Counted from the stretch's first letter, positions 41,386 to 50,573 are shown. The stretch: 64,000 nucleotides of DNA from Prauserella muralis (GCF_003202285.1 NZ_MASW01000001.1:1951681-2015680); one strand, 5' to 3'. Program-made: numbers and translations. Notes: a model not told the origin generated them from the sequence alone.

Positions 41386-42152
41386 AGGACGATCTCGGCG
41401 CCGACGTCGGTCTGGCCGGGCCGCCGTCGCGCGTGGTGTCGCTCGTGCCCGCGCTCACCGAGGCCGTCGAGGCCACGCTGCCGGGCACCGTCACCGGGGC
41501 CACCGACTACTGCACCCACCCGCCCACGCTCGACGTGCCGAGAGTGGGCGGCTCCAAGTACCCGAAGGTCGACGCCGTGCTCGCCTTGCGGCCCGGCCTC
41601 GTGCTCGCCAACTCCGAGGAGAACCGGCCCGAGGACGTGGCGCGGCTGCGCGCGGAGGGCGTGCCGGTGTGGGTGATGGCCGCTCCGGCCACCGTGCCCG
41701 CCGCGCTGACCTCGCTGCGGACGCTGTTCACCGAGGCCTTCGGGATCGCCGAACCCGGGTGGCTCACCGAGGCCGATCGGCGGTGGCGGGACGTGCCGCC
41801 GGTGTGGGCTCGCGCCGTGGTCCCGGTGTGGCGCAAGCCGTGGGTGGTGCTCGGCCGCGACACCTTCGGCGGCGACGTGCTGCGCCGCCTCGGTGTCGCG
41901 ACCGTCTACTCCGGCCACGCCGAGCGCTACCCGCGCCCGAAGCTCGACGAGCTGCGCGGCCGGTTCGCCGACGGCGAGGCCGACCTGCTGGTGCTGCCCG
42001 ACGAGCCGTACGAGTTCACCGACGACGACGGGCCCGAGGCCTTTCCCGGTGTGCCGTACGCGCTCGTGTCGGGCCGCTACCTCACCTGGTACGGGCCGTC
42101 ATTGGTCCCCGCGCACGCCGCGCTCACAGCGTCAGTCCGGTCAGGACGGTGA
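41382..42152 (+). CDS. Helical-backbone metal receptor (BtuF/FhuD fold), no signal peptide
   Basis: The 256-aa protein has the periplasmic-binding fold of Fe/B12 receptors (RVVSLVPALTEAVEATLPG, then TDYCTHPP, VDAVLALRPGLVLANSEEN, GGDVLRRLG). It has no signal peptide or lipobox, since the GTG start overlapping DUF4326 leads straight into the fold. It is therefore cytosolic, and so not a transport receptor in the usual sense. No transporter genes lie beside it. It ends 29 bp inside the convergent dehydrogenase gene. A cobalamin- or haem-binding role is a guess. Confidence 0.8.
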   Translation: MKDDLGADVGLAGPPSRVVSLVPALTEAVEATLPGTVTGATDYCTHPPTLDVPRVGGSKYPKVDAVLALRPGLVLANSEENRPEDVARLRAEGVPVWVMAAPATVPAALTSLRTLFTEAFGIAEPGWLTEADRRWRDVPPVWARAVVPVWRKPWVVLGRDTFGGDVLRRLGVATVYSGHAERYPRPKLDELRGRFADGEADLLVLPDEPYEFTDDDGPEAFPGVPYALVSGRYLTWYGPSLVPAHAALTASVRSGR

Positions 42153-43551
42153 CGCGCTCCTCGGTGAGGTCCGTCATCGCCGCGGCAGGGCCCTCCCGGC
42201 CGACGCCGGAGTCCTTCACCCCGCCGTAGGGCATCTGGTCGGCGCGGAAGCTCGGCACGTCGCCGACCACGACGCCGCCCACGTCGAGGGTCGCGGACGC
42301 GTGGAACGCCGTCGGAAGGTCACGCGTGAACACCCCGGCCTGCAGTCCGAACCGGGAGGCGTTGACCAGCCGCAGCGCCTCGTCCACCGACGCGACGCGG
42401 TTGACCGACACGACCGGCCCGAACACCTCGTCCGCCTGCACCGACACGTCCTCGGGGACGTGGGTGAGCACGGTGGGCGCGACGGTGGCGCCGTGGCGCC
42501 CACCGCCCGTGTCGCGCCGCGCGCCCGCCGCGACGGCCTCGTCGATCCACGACTCCACCCGCCGCGCGGCGGCCGTGTTGATGAGCGGGCCGACGTCGGT
42601 CCGCGGCGAGCGCGGGTCGCCGGTGCCGAGCGCGCGCACCTTCGCCACCACCCGTTCGGACAGCTCGCCGAACACGTCGGCGTGCGCGTAGACCCGCTGC
42701 ACGGAGATGCACGACTGCCCTGCCTGGTACATGGCGAACGTGGCGATCCGCTCGGCGGCGAAGTCGAGGTCGGGCCAGTCCGGCGCCACGATCACCGCGG
42801 CGTTGCCGCCCAGCTCCAGCGTGACGTGCTTGCGTGGCGCGGCGTCGCGGATACCCCAGCCCACCGGCACCGAGCCGGTGAACGACACCACCGGCAGGCG
42901 CGGGTCGGTGACCAGCCGTGCGGCCGCGTCGTTGCCGACCGGCAGCACCGACCAGCTGCCCGCGGGCAGTCCGGTCTCCGCGAGCACCTCGCCGAGCGCG
43001 AGCGCCGTCAGCGGCGTCGCGGGCGCCGGCTTGAGCACGATCGGCGCGCCCACCGCGATCGCGGGCGCCACCTTGTGCGCCACCAGGTTGAGCGGGAAGT
43101 TGAACGGCGTGATGCCCAGCACCGGGCCCCTCGGCACCCGCCGCACCAGCGCGAACCGCCCGGTGCCGCCCGGGTCGGTGTCGAGCCGCTGCAGTTCGCC
43201 CGCGAAACGTCGCGCCTCCTCGGCGGCCCAGCGAAACGTCGAGGCCGCCCTGCCCACCTCGGCGCGTGCCCACTTGATGGGCTTGGCCGACTCGGCGGTG
43301 ATCAGCGCGGCGAACTCCTCGGCCCGCTCGGTCAGCGCCCGCGAGACGTGGTCGAGCGCGCCCGCCCGCACGTGCGCGGGCAGGGCGGCGGCCTCGGCGC
43401 GCACCGCGTGCGCGGCGGCGACGGCCTCCTCGACGTCCGCGTCGGCCGGCACGGCGTGCGTACCCGCCTCGCTGTCGTCGTAGGAGTGGCGGACGACGGC
43501 GGTCTCGGCACGGGTGACGGGCTTGCCCGCGACCCAGAACGGCGTGCTCAT
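42124..43551 (-). CDS. Aldehyde dehydrogenase, probably succinate-semialdehyde type (GabD-like)
   Basis: The 475-aa NAD(P)-dependent dehydrogenase has PFNFPLNLV, VSFTGSVPVG, the catalytic Glu in HVTLELGGNAAV and the catalytic Cys in YQAGQSCISVQR. Its ATG overlaps the stop of gabT by four bases (43548-43551), so in this operon it probably oxidises succinic semialdehyde made by GabT to succinate. Some features are those of lactaldehyde/glycolaldehyde-type enzymes, so the assignment rests mainly on the operon. It ends convergent with the metal-receptor gene with 29 bp overlap. Confidence 0.85.
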   Translation of the reverse strand: MSTPFWVAGKPVTRAETAVVRHSYDDSEAGTHAVPADADVEEAVAAAHAVRAEAAALPAHVRAGALDHVSRALTERAEEFAALITAESAKPIKWARAEVGRAASTFRWAAEEARRFAGELQRLDTDPGGTGRFALVRRVPRGPVLGITPFNFPLNLVAHKVAPAIAVGAPIVLKPAPATPLTALALGEVLAETGLPAGSWSVLPVGNDAAARLVTDPRLPVVSFTGSVPVGWGIRDAAPRKHVTLELGGNAAVIVAPDWPDLDFAAERIATFAMYQAGQSCISVQRVYAHADVFGELSERVVAKVRALGTGDPRSPRTDVGPLINTAAARRVESWIDEAVAAGARRDTGGGRHGATVAPTVLTHVPEDVSVQADEVFGPVVSVNRVASVDEALRLVNASRFGLQAGVFTRDLPTAFHASATLDVGGVVVGDVPSFRADQMPYGGVKDSGVGREGPAAAMTDLTEERVTVLTGLTL

Positions 43552-44882
43552 GCCGCGGCCTCCGTCCGCACGGCCTGCTCCAGCACGGTCAGGCCCTCGT
43601 CGAGGACGTCGGCGGGCAGCGACAGCGGGGGCAGCAGGCGCACCACGTTGCCGTAGGTGCCGCAGGTCAGCACCACCACGCCCTCGGCATGGCAGGCCGC
43701 CGCGACCCGTTTGGTCAGTGCGGGATCCGGCTCGGTCGTGCCGGGCCGGACGAACTCGGCGGCGAGCATCGCGCCGCGCCCGCGCACGTCACCGATCACG
43801 CCGGTCTCGGCGGCCAGCGCCCGCAGCCGGGGCAGCGCCACGTCGCCGATCGCGCGGGCGGCCCGGTCCAGCCGCTGCGCGCGCAGGGTCTCGATCGAGC
43901 CGAGCGCGGCGGCGCACGCCACCGGGTTGCCGCCGTACGTGCCGCCGAGCCCGCCCGGCGGCACGGCGTCGACCAGCTCGGCGCGCCCGGTGACGGCGGC
44001 CAGCGGCAGCCCGGCCGCGATGCCCTTCGCCGTCGCGATCAGATCGGGCACGACTCCCTCGTGCTCGCACGCGAACCAGTCGCCGGTGCGGCAGAACCCG
44101 GTCTGCACCTCGTCGGCGACGAACAGCGCGCCCTGCTCGGCGCACCATCGCGCCAGCGCGGGCAGGAAGCCGGGTGCCGGGTCGATGAAGCCGCCCTCGC
44201 CCTGGATCGGCTCCACGACCACGGCGGCCACGGCGTCGCCACCGATCTGCTTCTCGATCCTGTCGATCGCGGCGGCGGCCGCCTGCGCACCGGTCACGCC
44301 CGGTGTGTCGCGGAACGGGTAGGAGCCCGGCACGCGGTACACCTCGGGCGCGAACGGGCCGAAGCCGTGTTTGTAGGGCACCGACTTGGCGGTCAGCGCC
44401 ATCGTGAGGTTGGTGCGCCCGTGGTAGGCGTGGTCGAGCACCACCACGGCCTGCCTTCCGGTGGCGACCCGCGCGATCTTCACCGCGTTCTCCACGGCCT
44501 CGGCGCCGGAGTTGAACAGCACCGAGCGTTTGGCGTGCTCGCCGGGGGTGAGCTCGGCCAGCGCCTCGCACACCTCCACGTAGCCCTCGTAGGGCGCGAC
44601 CATGAAGCACGTGTGCGTGAACTCCCCGGCCTGCCTGCGCACGCGGTCGACCACGGCGGGCACGGCGTGGCCCACGTTGGTGACCGCGATGCCGGAACCC
44701 AGGTCGATGAGCGTGTTGCCGTCGGCGTCGGTGAGCAGCCCTCCGTCGGCGGAGGTGACGTAGACCGGCAGCACCGAGCTCACCCCGGCCGCGACGGCGC
44801 CCGCGCGCCGCTGCTGCAGGGCCCGCGAGGCGGGGCCGGGGATCTCGGTGCGCAGCCTGCGATGCGTGGTGGTGGCTGTCAT
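43548..44882 (-). CDS. gabT: 4-aminobutyrate-2-oxoglutarate transaminase
   Basis: The 444-aa class III PLP transaminase has NSGAEAVENAVKIARVATGR, the DEVQTGFCRTG motif that binds the cofactor ring and TAKGIAAGLPLAAV with the PLP Lys. Family-wide length and the start (MTATTTHRRLRTEIPGPASRAL) agree with actinobacterial GabT. It converts GABA and 2-oxoglutarate to succinic semialdehyde and glutamate. It is coupled to the dehydrogenase downstream and divergent from a PucR regulator (75 bp between starts) that probably controls the pair. Confidence 0.93.
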   Translation of the reverse strand: MTATTTHRRLRTEIPGPASRALQQRRAGAVAAGVSSVLPVYVTSADGGLLTDADGNTLIDLGSGIAVTNVGHAVPAVVDRVRRQAGEFTHTCFMVAPYEGYVEVCEALAELTPGEHAKRSVLFNSGAEAVENAVKIARVATGRQAVVVLDHAYHGRTNLTMALTAKSVPYKHGFGPFAPEVYRVPGSYPFRDTPGVTGAQAAAAAIDRIEKQIGGDAVAAVVVEPIQGEGGFIDPAPGFLPALARWCAEQGALFVADEVQTGFCRTGDWFACEHEGVVPDLIATAKGIAAGLPLAAVTGRAELVDAVPPGGLGGTYGGNPVACAAALGSIETLRAQRLDRAARAIGDVALPRLRALAAETGVIGDVRGRGAMLAAEFVRPGTTEPDPALTKRVAAACHAEGVVVLTCGTYGNVVRLLPPLSLPADVLDEGLTVLEQAVRTEAAA

Positions 44883-44957
44883 GAGCCCAGCATGTGCCCT
44901 GCCCGGCCTCGGGTCACCACGCCGGTTCGGACAGTTCGGCGACTAGAGTTCGCCAGT

Positions 44958-46415
44958 ATGGCACTCATCCTGCGTGCTCTGGCCGCGCGACGCGACCTCG
45001 GTCTGCGCGTCCGCGCCGGTGCGGACGGGCTCGACCGGGCGATCGCGTGGGTCCATCCCACCGAGCTTGCCGATCCCACCGCGTTCCTCGACGGAGGCGA
45101 GCTGCTGCTCACCACGGGGCTCGCCCTGGGCGGCGAGCCGCTGGACGGCTACGTGCGCAGGCTGGTGTCCGCCGGGGTGGCCGGGGTGGGCTTCGGCAGC
45201 GGCCTCAGCCACGCCGAGGTGCCCCCCGCGCTGGTGCGCGCCGCGGAACGGGCCGGGCTGCCGCTGCTGGAGGTGCCGAGAGCCACGCCGTTCATCGCGA
45301 TCACCAAGGCGGTGTCGGCCGCCGTGGCCGCCGACACCTATGCCGCCGTGGTGCGCACCGGCCGGGGCCAGCAGGAGCTCACCAGGACGGCGCTGCGGCA
45401 CCGCGAGCCGGGCGCTTTGGTCCGCACGCTCGCGCGGCTGGTGGACGGCTGGGTCCTGCTGCTCGACGGCGACGGCGGCGTGCGGGAGGCCGCGCCCGCC
45501 GCGGCGCGGGCGCGGGGCGAGGGGCTGCGGGGCGAGCTGGGCCGGGTGCGCGGCGGCGCCCTGCTGGTGCCCGCCGGTGACGGCGAGGCCGTCGTGCAGG
45601 CGCTGGGCGCCCGCACCCGCGGGTTCCTCGCGGCGGGAAGGGCCACCGGGTTCGACGCCGCCGACCAGCACGTCATCGCCACCGCCGCCGCGCTGCTGTC
45701 GCTGTCGCAGGAACGGCAGCGCAGTCACGGCACGGCGCTGCGGGGACTGCGCACGGGCCTGGCCCGGCTGCTGCTCGGCGGGCAGGCCACGCTCGCGGCC
45801 GACACCATCGCCGCGGTGTTCGGCCCGCTGCCCGCGCCTCCGTGGCCGGTCGTGGTCCTCACCGGTCCCCGCCGGGCCAGGGCGGCGGCCGCCGAGGCGC
45901 TGGAGGACGGTGGGCACGGCGGGTTCTTCGCCGAGCACGACGACACCCTCGTGGTGCTCGCCGACGAGCGCGCCACCGGGCTGCCGCACCGCATCACCGG
46001 CCTGCACGCCGGAGTCTCACCGTCCACAGCGGACGTCGCCGCCGGGTACCGGCAGGCACGGCGGGCGGCGGAGGCGGCGCGCGCGGGCCGGACAGCGGTG
46101 CTGCGCTACGCCGAGCACGCCGCCACCGGACTGGCCGGCCTGCTCGGCCGCGACGCCACCCTGGCGCTGGCCGACGAGCTGCTTGCGCCGCTGCGGGAGC
46201 ACGACCGGCACGGCAGGGGAGAGCTGGTGCGGTCGCTGCGCTGCTGGCTGGAGCACAACGGGCACACCGAGCGGGCCGCGGCTCGGCTCGGCGTGCACCG
46301 GCACACGCTGCGCAACCGCATGGCGAAGGTGGCGGAGCTGACCGGGCGCGACCTGGACGCCCCGGGTACGCGGGCCGAGCTGTGGGTGGCGCTCAGCGCG
46401 GTGGACGAGTTCTAG
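44958..46415 (+). CDS. PucR family transcriptional regulator
   Basis: The 485-aa protein has the PucR N-terminal domain (WVHPTELADPTAFLDGGELL, about residues 30-60), a GGDEF-like middle region and the C-terminal helix-turn-helix NGHTERAAARLGVHRHTLRNRMAKV (about residues 435-458, seen as adjoining blocks). PucR regulators respond to amino acids, purines or polyamine-type compounds. It is divergent from gabT and probably activates it in response to GABA or a relative. Its stop overlaps the stop region of the Cache gene by four bases. Confidence 0.92.
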   Translation: MALILRALAARRDLGLRVRAGADGLDRAIAWVHPTELADPTAFLDGGELLLTTGLALGGEPLDGYVRRLVSAGVAGVGFGSGLSHAEVPPALVRAAERAGLPLLEVPRATPFIAITKAVSAAVAADTYAAVVRTGRGQQELTRTALRHREPGALVRTLARLVDGWVLLLDGDGGVREAAPAAARARGEGLRGELGRVRGGALLVPAGDGEAVVQALGARTRGFLAAGRATGFDAADQHVIATAAALLSLSQERQRSHGTALRGLRTGLARLLLGGQATLAADTIAAVFGPLPAPPWPVVVLTGPRRARAAAAEALEDGGHGGFFAEHDDTLVVLADERATGLPHRITGLHAGVSPSTADVAAGYRQARRAAEAARAGRTAVLRYAEHAATGLAGLLGRDATLALADELLAPLREHDRHGRGELVRSLRCWLEHNGHTERAAARLGVHRHTLRNRMAKVAELTGRDLDAPGTRAELWVALSAVDEF

Positions 46416-47155
46416 CGCGCCACCAGCAGCGCGATCGGGGCGTCGCCGCAGCGCCGCAGCGTCGTGTCCGGTTCGGACACCGGCTCGGCTCCGGAGCCCC
46501 ACCAGGCGGGGATGTCGAACGCCCGCACCAGCGACCCGGCGGGCTGGCGGGGCGTGTTGGACACGATCACCCTGCCCTGGGTGTTGACGAGGGCGGCGCG
46601 GCCGGGCAGCCCGCGCAGCCGCCGCTGGAGCAGACGTTCCAGCTCCCGGACGTACACGTCGGAGCCCACGACCCCGGCGAACGTCCCGCCCGCGCGCACC
46701 GGCACGGTGAAGGTGAGGGTGTACTCGTCGGTGCACAGGTAGTCGACGTAGGGGCCGGTGATGTGCCTGCGCCCGGTGTCCCGCGGCACCGTGAACCACG
46801 ACTGGCGCGTGTAGTCGAGGAAGTGGTCGCTGCTCGGGTCGAGGCTGATGAACAGCTGCCGGGGCTGCGTGTCGCCGGTCGCGGTCCACCACTCGAAGCC
46901 GAGCTCCTGGTCGGCGAGCGCGTGCGGGGCCGCGATGAACCCCGCGCCGACCACGAGGCCGTGCACGCCGCTCAGCGCGTCCAGCACCAGCGGGCGCAGC
47001 CGTTCCAGGTCGGCCGCGCTCGGCGGGGACTCGCCCGCGAACAGCCCGCCCGCCTGCGTGGCGAGCGGGCCGAGGCCGTCGAAGACCGCCTCGACCAGAG
47101 CCGAGACCTGTTCGACGATCTCGTCGCCGAGCAGTGCGCGCGTGTTGGTCACCAT
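46412..47155 (-). CDS. Stand-alone Cache (PDC-like) sensor domain protein
   Basis: The 247-aa protein carries an extracellular-sensor-type Cache fold (GVGFIAAPHAL-like, here VVGAGFIAAPHALADQEL, GPYVDYLCTDEYTLTFTVPV, GVVGSDVYVRELERLL, ALVNTQGRVIVSNTP) but no TM, signal peptide or output domain. The ATG at 47155 has AGGTGG ahead. It lies 37 bp from the GntR gene in the same direction, so the two may work together: the Cache protein may sense a small metabolite (such as an amine) in the cytosol. Such PDC proteins next to FadR-type regulators occur in other actinobacteria. Function is inference. Confidence 0.75.
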   Translation of the reverse strand: MVTNTRALLGDEIVEQVSALVEAVFDGLGPLATQAGGLFAGESPPSAADLERLRPLVLDALSGVHGLVVGAGFIAAPHALADQELGFEWWTATGDTQPRQLFISLDPSSDHFLDYTRQSWFTVPRDTGRRHITGPYVDYLCTDEYTLTFTVPVRAGGTFAGVVGSDVYVRELERLLQRRLRGLPGRAALVNTQGRVIVSNTPRQPAGSLVRAFDIPAWWGSGAEPVSEPDTTLRRCGDAPIALLVAR

Positions 47156-47192
47156 CGATCCCACCTCGTGTCGGCTGGGGGCAGCTTAGAGG

Positions 47193-47930
47193 TCATGGCT
47201 CCAAAAGGCCTAGGTGCAGCTCGGCCAAGCGGTCGATCGCGGCCAAGATGTGCTCTTCGGTGAGCCTGCGGGCCCGCTCGGCGTCGGCGTCGGCGATGGC
47301 GTCGGTGATGGCCCGGTGCTCGTCGCGGGCCTGCTCGGCGTGCTCGCCCGTGTGCAGCCACAGCAGCGCGCCCAGCTCGCCCTGCAGCTGCACCTCCTGC
47401 TGGGTCAGCCGGGGCGACTGCGCGGCGGCGGCCACCTCCAGGTGGAAGTGGCGCTCGGCCCGGGAGGCCTCCGCGCCGGTGGCGCCCCGCAGGTCGTCGG
47501 TGGCCAGCTCCAGCCGCTCGACGTCCTCGGCGGAGCTGCGCTCGGCGGCCAGCTTCGCCGCCGCGCCCGCCACGGCGAGGTAGTGGTCGCCGACGTCGCG
47601 CAGGTCCGTCAGCGACAGTCCCCGGAGCCGTTCGCGCAGCGAGGCCGCCTGCCCGTCCTTGGGTGCGCGGACGAAGCTGCCGCCCGTGCGCCCGCGCCGG
47701 GTCTCCACGAGGCCCTGCTGCCGCAGCGCCATCAGTGCCTCCCGGACGGTCACCGTGGAGACGCCGAACTGCCCGGCGAGCTCGGCCTCGCTGGGCAACT
47801 GCTCCTCGTCGGCGAGCAGTCCCAGCGTGATGGCGTCGACCAGTCGTTTGGTCACCGCCTCGACCCTGCCCGTCTGATCCAGCGGGGCGAACATCGCCGT
47901 CCGCGCGCTGAGCGAGATCCGTTCCGGCAT
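47193..47930 (-). CDS. GntR/FadR family transcriptional regulator
   Basis: The 245-aa regulator has an N-terminal winged helix (LPSEAELAGQFGVSTVTVRE then ALMALRQQGLVETRRGRTGG) and an all-helical FadR/FCD-type C-domain with His residues (HFHLEVAAA, DEHRAITDAI, LTEEHILAA) for metal/ligand binding. The ATG at 47930 (MPERISLSAR) is preferred over a longer start. It is divergent from an aldehyde dehydrogenase/PotABCD operon, 89 bp apart, with a palindrome in the gap, so it probably represses that operon until a polyamine-type ligand is present. Confidence 0.9.
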   Translation of the reverse strand: MPERISLSARTAMFAPLDQTGRVEAVTKRLVDAITLGLLADEEQLPSEAELAGQFGVSTVTVREALMALRQQGLVETRRGRTGGSFVRAPKDGQAASLRERLRGLSLTDLRDVGDHYLAVAGAAAKLAAERSSAEDVERLELATDDLRGATGAEASRAERHFHLEVAAAAQSPRLTQQEVQLQGELGALLWLHTGEHAEQARDEHRAITDAIADADAERARRLTEEHILAAIDRLAELHLGLLEP

Positions 47931-47986
47931 GCGTCCCCTCGGTTCCTCCGCGACCCGATGGAGCCAATCTTGCCTCAAAGTCTTGT

Positions 47987-47999
47987 CATATTACATATG
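47987..47999. promoter_or_regulatory. Perfect palindrome, candidate GntR operator
   Basis: CATAT-TAC-ATATG is a perfect 5-3-5 palindrome in the otherwise GC-rich gap between the divergent GntR gene and the dehydrogenase/Pot operon; a related half (TTATATG) follows at 48003-48009. It lies about 20-30 bp upstream of the dehydrogenase start, over the likely promoter. Operator role is inferred from position. Confidence 0.5.
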
Positions 48000-48019
48000 G
48001 ACTTATATGTTTCGTCGCC

Positions 48020-49441
48020 ATGCGACAGCTCAGACACTTCATCGGCGGCGAGTACGTCGACGGCGCCGGTGACGCGGGCGCGGACATCATCGACCCGGTC
48101 ACCGGGCAGCCCTACTGCACGGCGCCCGTCGCCGGGCCCGAGGACGTCGACCGGGCCCTGCGGACGGCGGCCACCGCGTTCGAGACGTGGCGGCACACCA
48201 CGCCCGCCGAGCGGCAGCTCGCGCTGTTGCGCCTCGCCGACGCCATGGAGGCGCGCGCCGAGGAGCTCGTGCGGGTCGAGTCGGCCGACACCGGCAAGCC
48301 GCTCGCGCTCACCGCCGCCGAAGAGCTGCCGATGATGACCGACCAGGTGCGCTTCTTCGCCGGTGCGGCCCGCGTGCTCGAGGGCAAGGCCGCCGCCGAG
48401 TACCTGGCCGGGCACACGTCGTTCGTCCGCAGGGAGCCGGTGGGCGTCTGCGCCCAGGTGACGCCCTGGAACTACCCGCTGCTGATGGCCATCTGGAAGA
48501 TCGCGCCCGCGCTCGCCGCCGGCAACACGGTCGTGCTCAAGCCCTCCGACACCACCCCGGCGTCGACCCTGCTGCTCGCCGAGATCGCCGCCGAGTTCCT
48601 CCCGCCCGGGGTGCTCAACGTCGTGTGCGGCGACCGCGGCACCGGCAGGGCACTCGTCGAGCACCCGATCCCCGCGATGGTGTCGATCACCGGGTCCGTG
48701 CGCGCGGGCACCGAGGTGGCCGGTTCGGCGGCCGCCGACCTCAAACGCGTGCACCTGGAGCTGGGCGGCAAGGCGCCCGTGCTGGTCTTCGCCGACGCCG
48801 ACCTCGACGCCGCCGCCGAGGCCATCGCCGCCGCCGGGTACTTCAACGCGGGTCAGGACTGCACCGCCGCCACCCGCGTGCTCGTCCAGGACGCCGCCCA
48901 CGACGACTTCGTCGCCGCGCTCACCCGCCAGGCGCGGGACACCCGCACCGGCGCCCCGTCCGACACCGGCGTGGCCTACGGCCCGCTCAACAACGCGGGC
49001 CAGCTCGCCAAGGTCACCGGCCTGCTCGACCGGCTGCCCGCGCACGCCGGCGTCCACACGGGAGGACGGCGCCAGGGCGAGACCGGCTACTTCTTCGAGC
49101 CCACGGTCGTCTCCGGCGTGCGGCAGGACGACGAGGTGTCGCAGGAGGAGATCTTCGGCCCGGTGATCACCGTGCAGCGCTTCGGCTCCGACGACGAGGC
49201 GCTGGCCGTCGCCAACGGCGTGCGCTACGGCCTCGCGTCCTCGGTGTGGACCGCCGACCACGCCCGGGCGATGCGGTTCGCGGCCGGGCTCGACTTCGGC
49301 TGCGTGTGGATCAACACCCACATCCCGCTGGTCGCCGAGATGCCGCACGGCGGGTTCAAGAAGTCGGGCTACGGCAAGGACCTCTCCCTGTACGGGCTCG
49401 AGGACTACACCCGCGTCAAGCACGTCATGACGGCGCTGTGA
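48020..49441 (+). CDS. Aldehyde dehydrogenase, probably gamma-aminobutyraldehyde dehydrogenase
   Basis: The 473-aa NAD-dependent dehydrogenase has TPWNYPLLMAIWKIAPALAAGN, VSITGSVRAG, the Glu in HLELGGKAPVLVF and the catalytic Cys in FNAGQDCTAATR. The C-terminus GFKKSGYGKDLSLYGLEDYT is typical of aminobutyraldehyde/betaine-aldehyde dehydrogenases (PatD/PuuC-like). It is the first gene of an operon with a polyamine importer (PotABCD type), so it probably oxidises 4-aminobutanal from putrescine to GABA. A putrescine transaminase or oxidase is not in the window. Confidence 0.88.
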   Translation: MRQLRHFIGGEYVDGAGDAGADIIDPVTGQPYCTAPVAGPEDVDRALRTAATAFETWRHTTPAERQLALLRLADAMEARAEELVRVESADTGKPLALTAAEELPMMTDQVRFFAGAARVLEGKAAAEYLAGHTSFVRREPVGVCAQVTPWNYPLLMAIWKIAPALAAGNTVVLKPSDTTPASTLLLAEIAAEFLPPGVLNVVCGDRGTGRALVEHPIPAMVSITGSVRAGTEVAGSAAADLKRVHLELGGKAPVLVFADADLDAAAEAIAAAGYFNAGQDCTAATRVLVQDAAHDDFVAALTRQARDTRTGAPSDTGVAYGPLNNAGQLAKVTGLLDRLPAHAGVHTGGRRQGETGYFFEPTVVSGVRQDDEVSQEEIFGPVITVQRFGSDDEALAVANGVRYGLASSVWTADHARAMRFAAGLDFGCVWINTHIPLVAEMPHGGFKKSGYGKDLSLYGLEDYTRVKHVMTAL

Positions 49442-49456
49442 AGGAAGGGGCCCGAC

Positions 49457-50560
49457 ATGTCACCGAACCAGGCGCCGTCCGCCGTGTCCGCCGCGCCGGT
49501 CTCCGGCGCCGCCGGAGCGCCGGAGCCGCTGCCCGCCGTGCGGCTGCGGGAGCTGCGCAAGACCTTCGGCACCGTCACCGCCGTCGACGGCATCGACCTC
49601 GACATCGCGCAGGGTGAGTTCTTCGCCATGCTCGGCCCCTCCGGCTCCGGCAAGACCACGGTGCTGCGCATGATCGCCGGCTTCGAGCTGCCCACCAGCG
49701 GCACCGTCGAGCTGGCCGGCAGCGACGTCAGCAGGCTCGCGCCGTTCCAGCGCGACGTCAACACGGTGTTCCAGGACTACGCGCTGTTCCCGCACATGAG
49801 CGTGCAGGCCAACGTCGAGTACGGGCTGCGGGTCAAGCGGGTGCCGAAGGCCCAGCGCGCCGAACGGGCCAGGGAGGCGCTGCGCACCGTGCGGCTGGAG
49901 GACTTCGCCCAGCGCAGGCCCGCCCAGCTCTCCGGCGGGCAGCGGCAGCGCGTCGCGCTCGCCAGGGCACTGGTCAACCGGCCCAAGGTGCTGCTGCTCG
50001 ACGAACCGCTCGGCGCGCTCGACCTCAAGCTGCGCCAGGCCATGCAGGTGGAACTCAAGCAGATCCAGCGCGAGGTCGGCATCACGTTCGTGTTCGTCAC
50101 CCACGACCAGGACGAGGCGCTGACGATGAGTGACCGCATCGCGGTGTTCGACCAGGGGCGCATCGAGCAGGTCGGCACACCGGTCGAGGTCTACGAGCGC
50201 CCGGCCAGCGCGTTCGTCGCCGGGTTCGTCGGCACGTCGAACCTGCTCGGCGGCCGCGGCGCCGAGGCCGTGCTCGGCAGGAGCGGCGTCTACAGCATCC
50301 GGCCGGAGAAGATCCGCGTCGACACCGACCTCGCGGCCCCGGCAGGGACGGACGAGGTCAGCGCAACCGGCACCGTCACCGACGTCGTCTACGCCGGGGC
50401 CACGGTGCGCTACGAGGTCGCCCTCGACGTGGGCGGCCAGCTCGCCGCGGTGCGGCAGAACGAGGGCAGCCCGGCGTTCGAGCTCGCCGGCAGCAGGGTC
50501 CGGCTGGTGTGGCGCTCCGAGCACAGCTTCCGCGTGCCCGACGCCAGTGACCACAGGTAA
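49457..50560 (+). CDS. potA: Polyamine ABC transporter ATP-binding protein
   Basis: The 367-aa ATPase has Walker A GPSGSGKTT, Q-loop NTVFQDYALFPHMSV, signature LSGGQRQRVALARAL, Walker B VLLLDEPLGALD, H-loop THDQDEAL, and the C-terminal TOBE-type domain (SIRPEKIRV) of the PotA/CysA subfamily. It lies 15 bp after the dehydrogenase gene and before the binding protein, with the permeases following. Family substrate range is spermidine/putrescine and related amines. Confidence 0.9.
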   Translation: MSPNQAPSAVSAAPVSGAAGAPEPLPAVRLRELRKTFGTVTAVDGIDLDIAQGEFFAMLGPSGSGKTTVLRMIAGFELPTSGTVELAGSDVSRLAPFQRDVNTVFQDYALFPHMSVQANVEYGLRVKRVPKAQRAERAREALRTVRLEDFAQRRPAQLSGGQRQRVALARALVNRPKVLLLDEPLGALDLKLRQAMQVELKQIQREVGITFVFVTHDQDEALTMSDRIAVFDQGRIEQVGTPVEVYERPASAFVAGFVGTSNLLGGRGAEAVLGRSGVYSIRPEKIRVDTDLAAPAGTDEVSATGTVTDVVYAGATVRYEVALDVGGQLAAVRQNEGSPAFELAGSRVRLVWRSEHSFRVPDASDHR

Positions 50561-50573
50561 GGAGAAAGATCAG

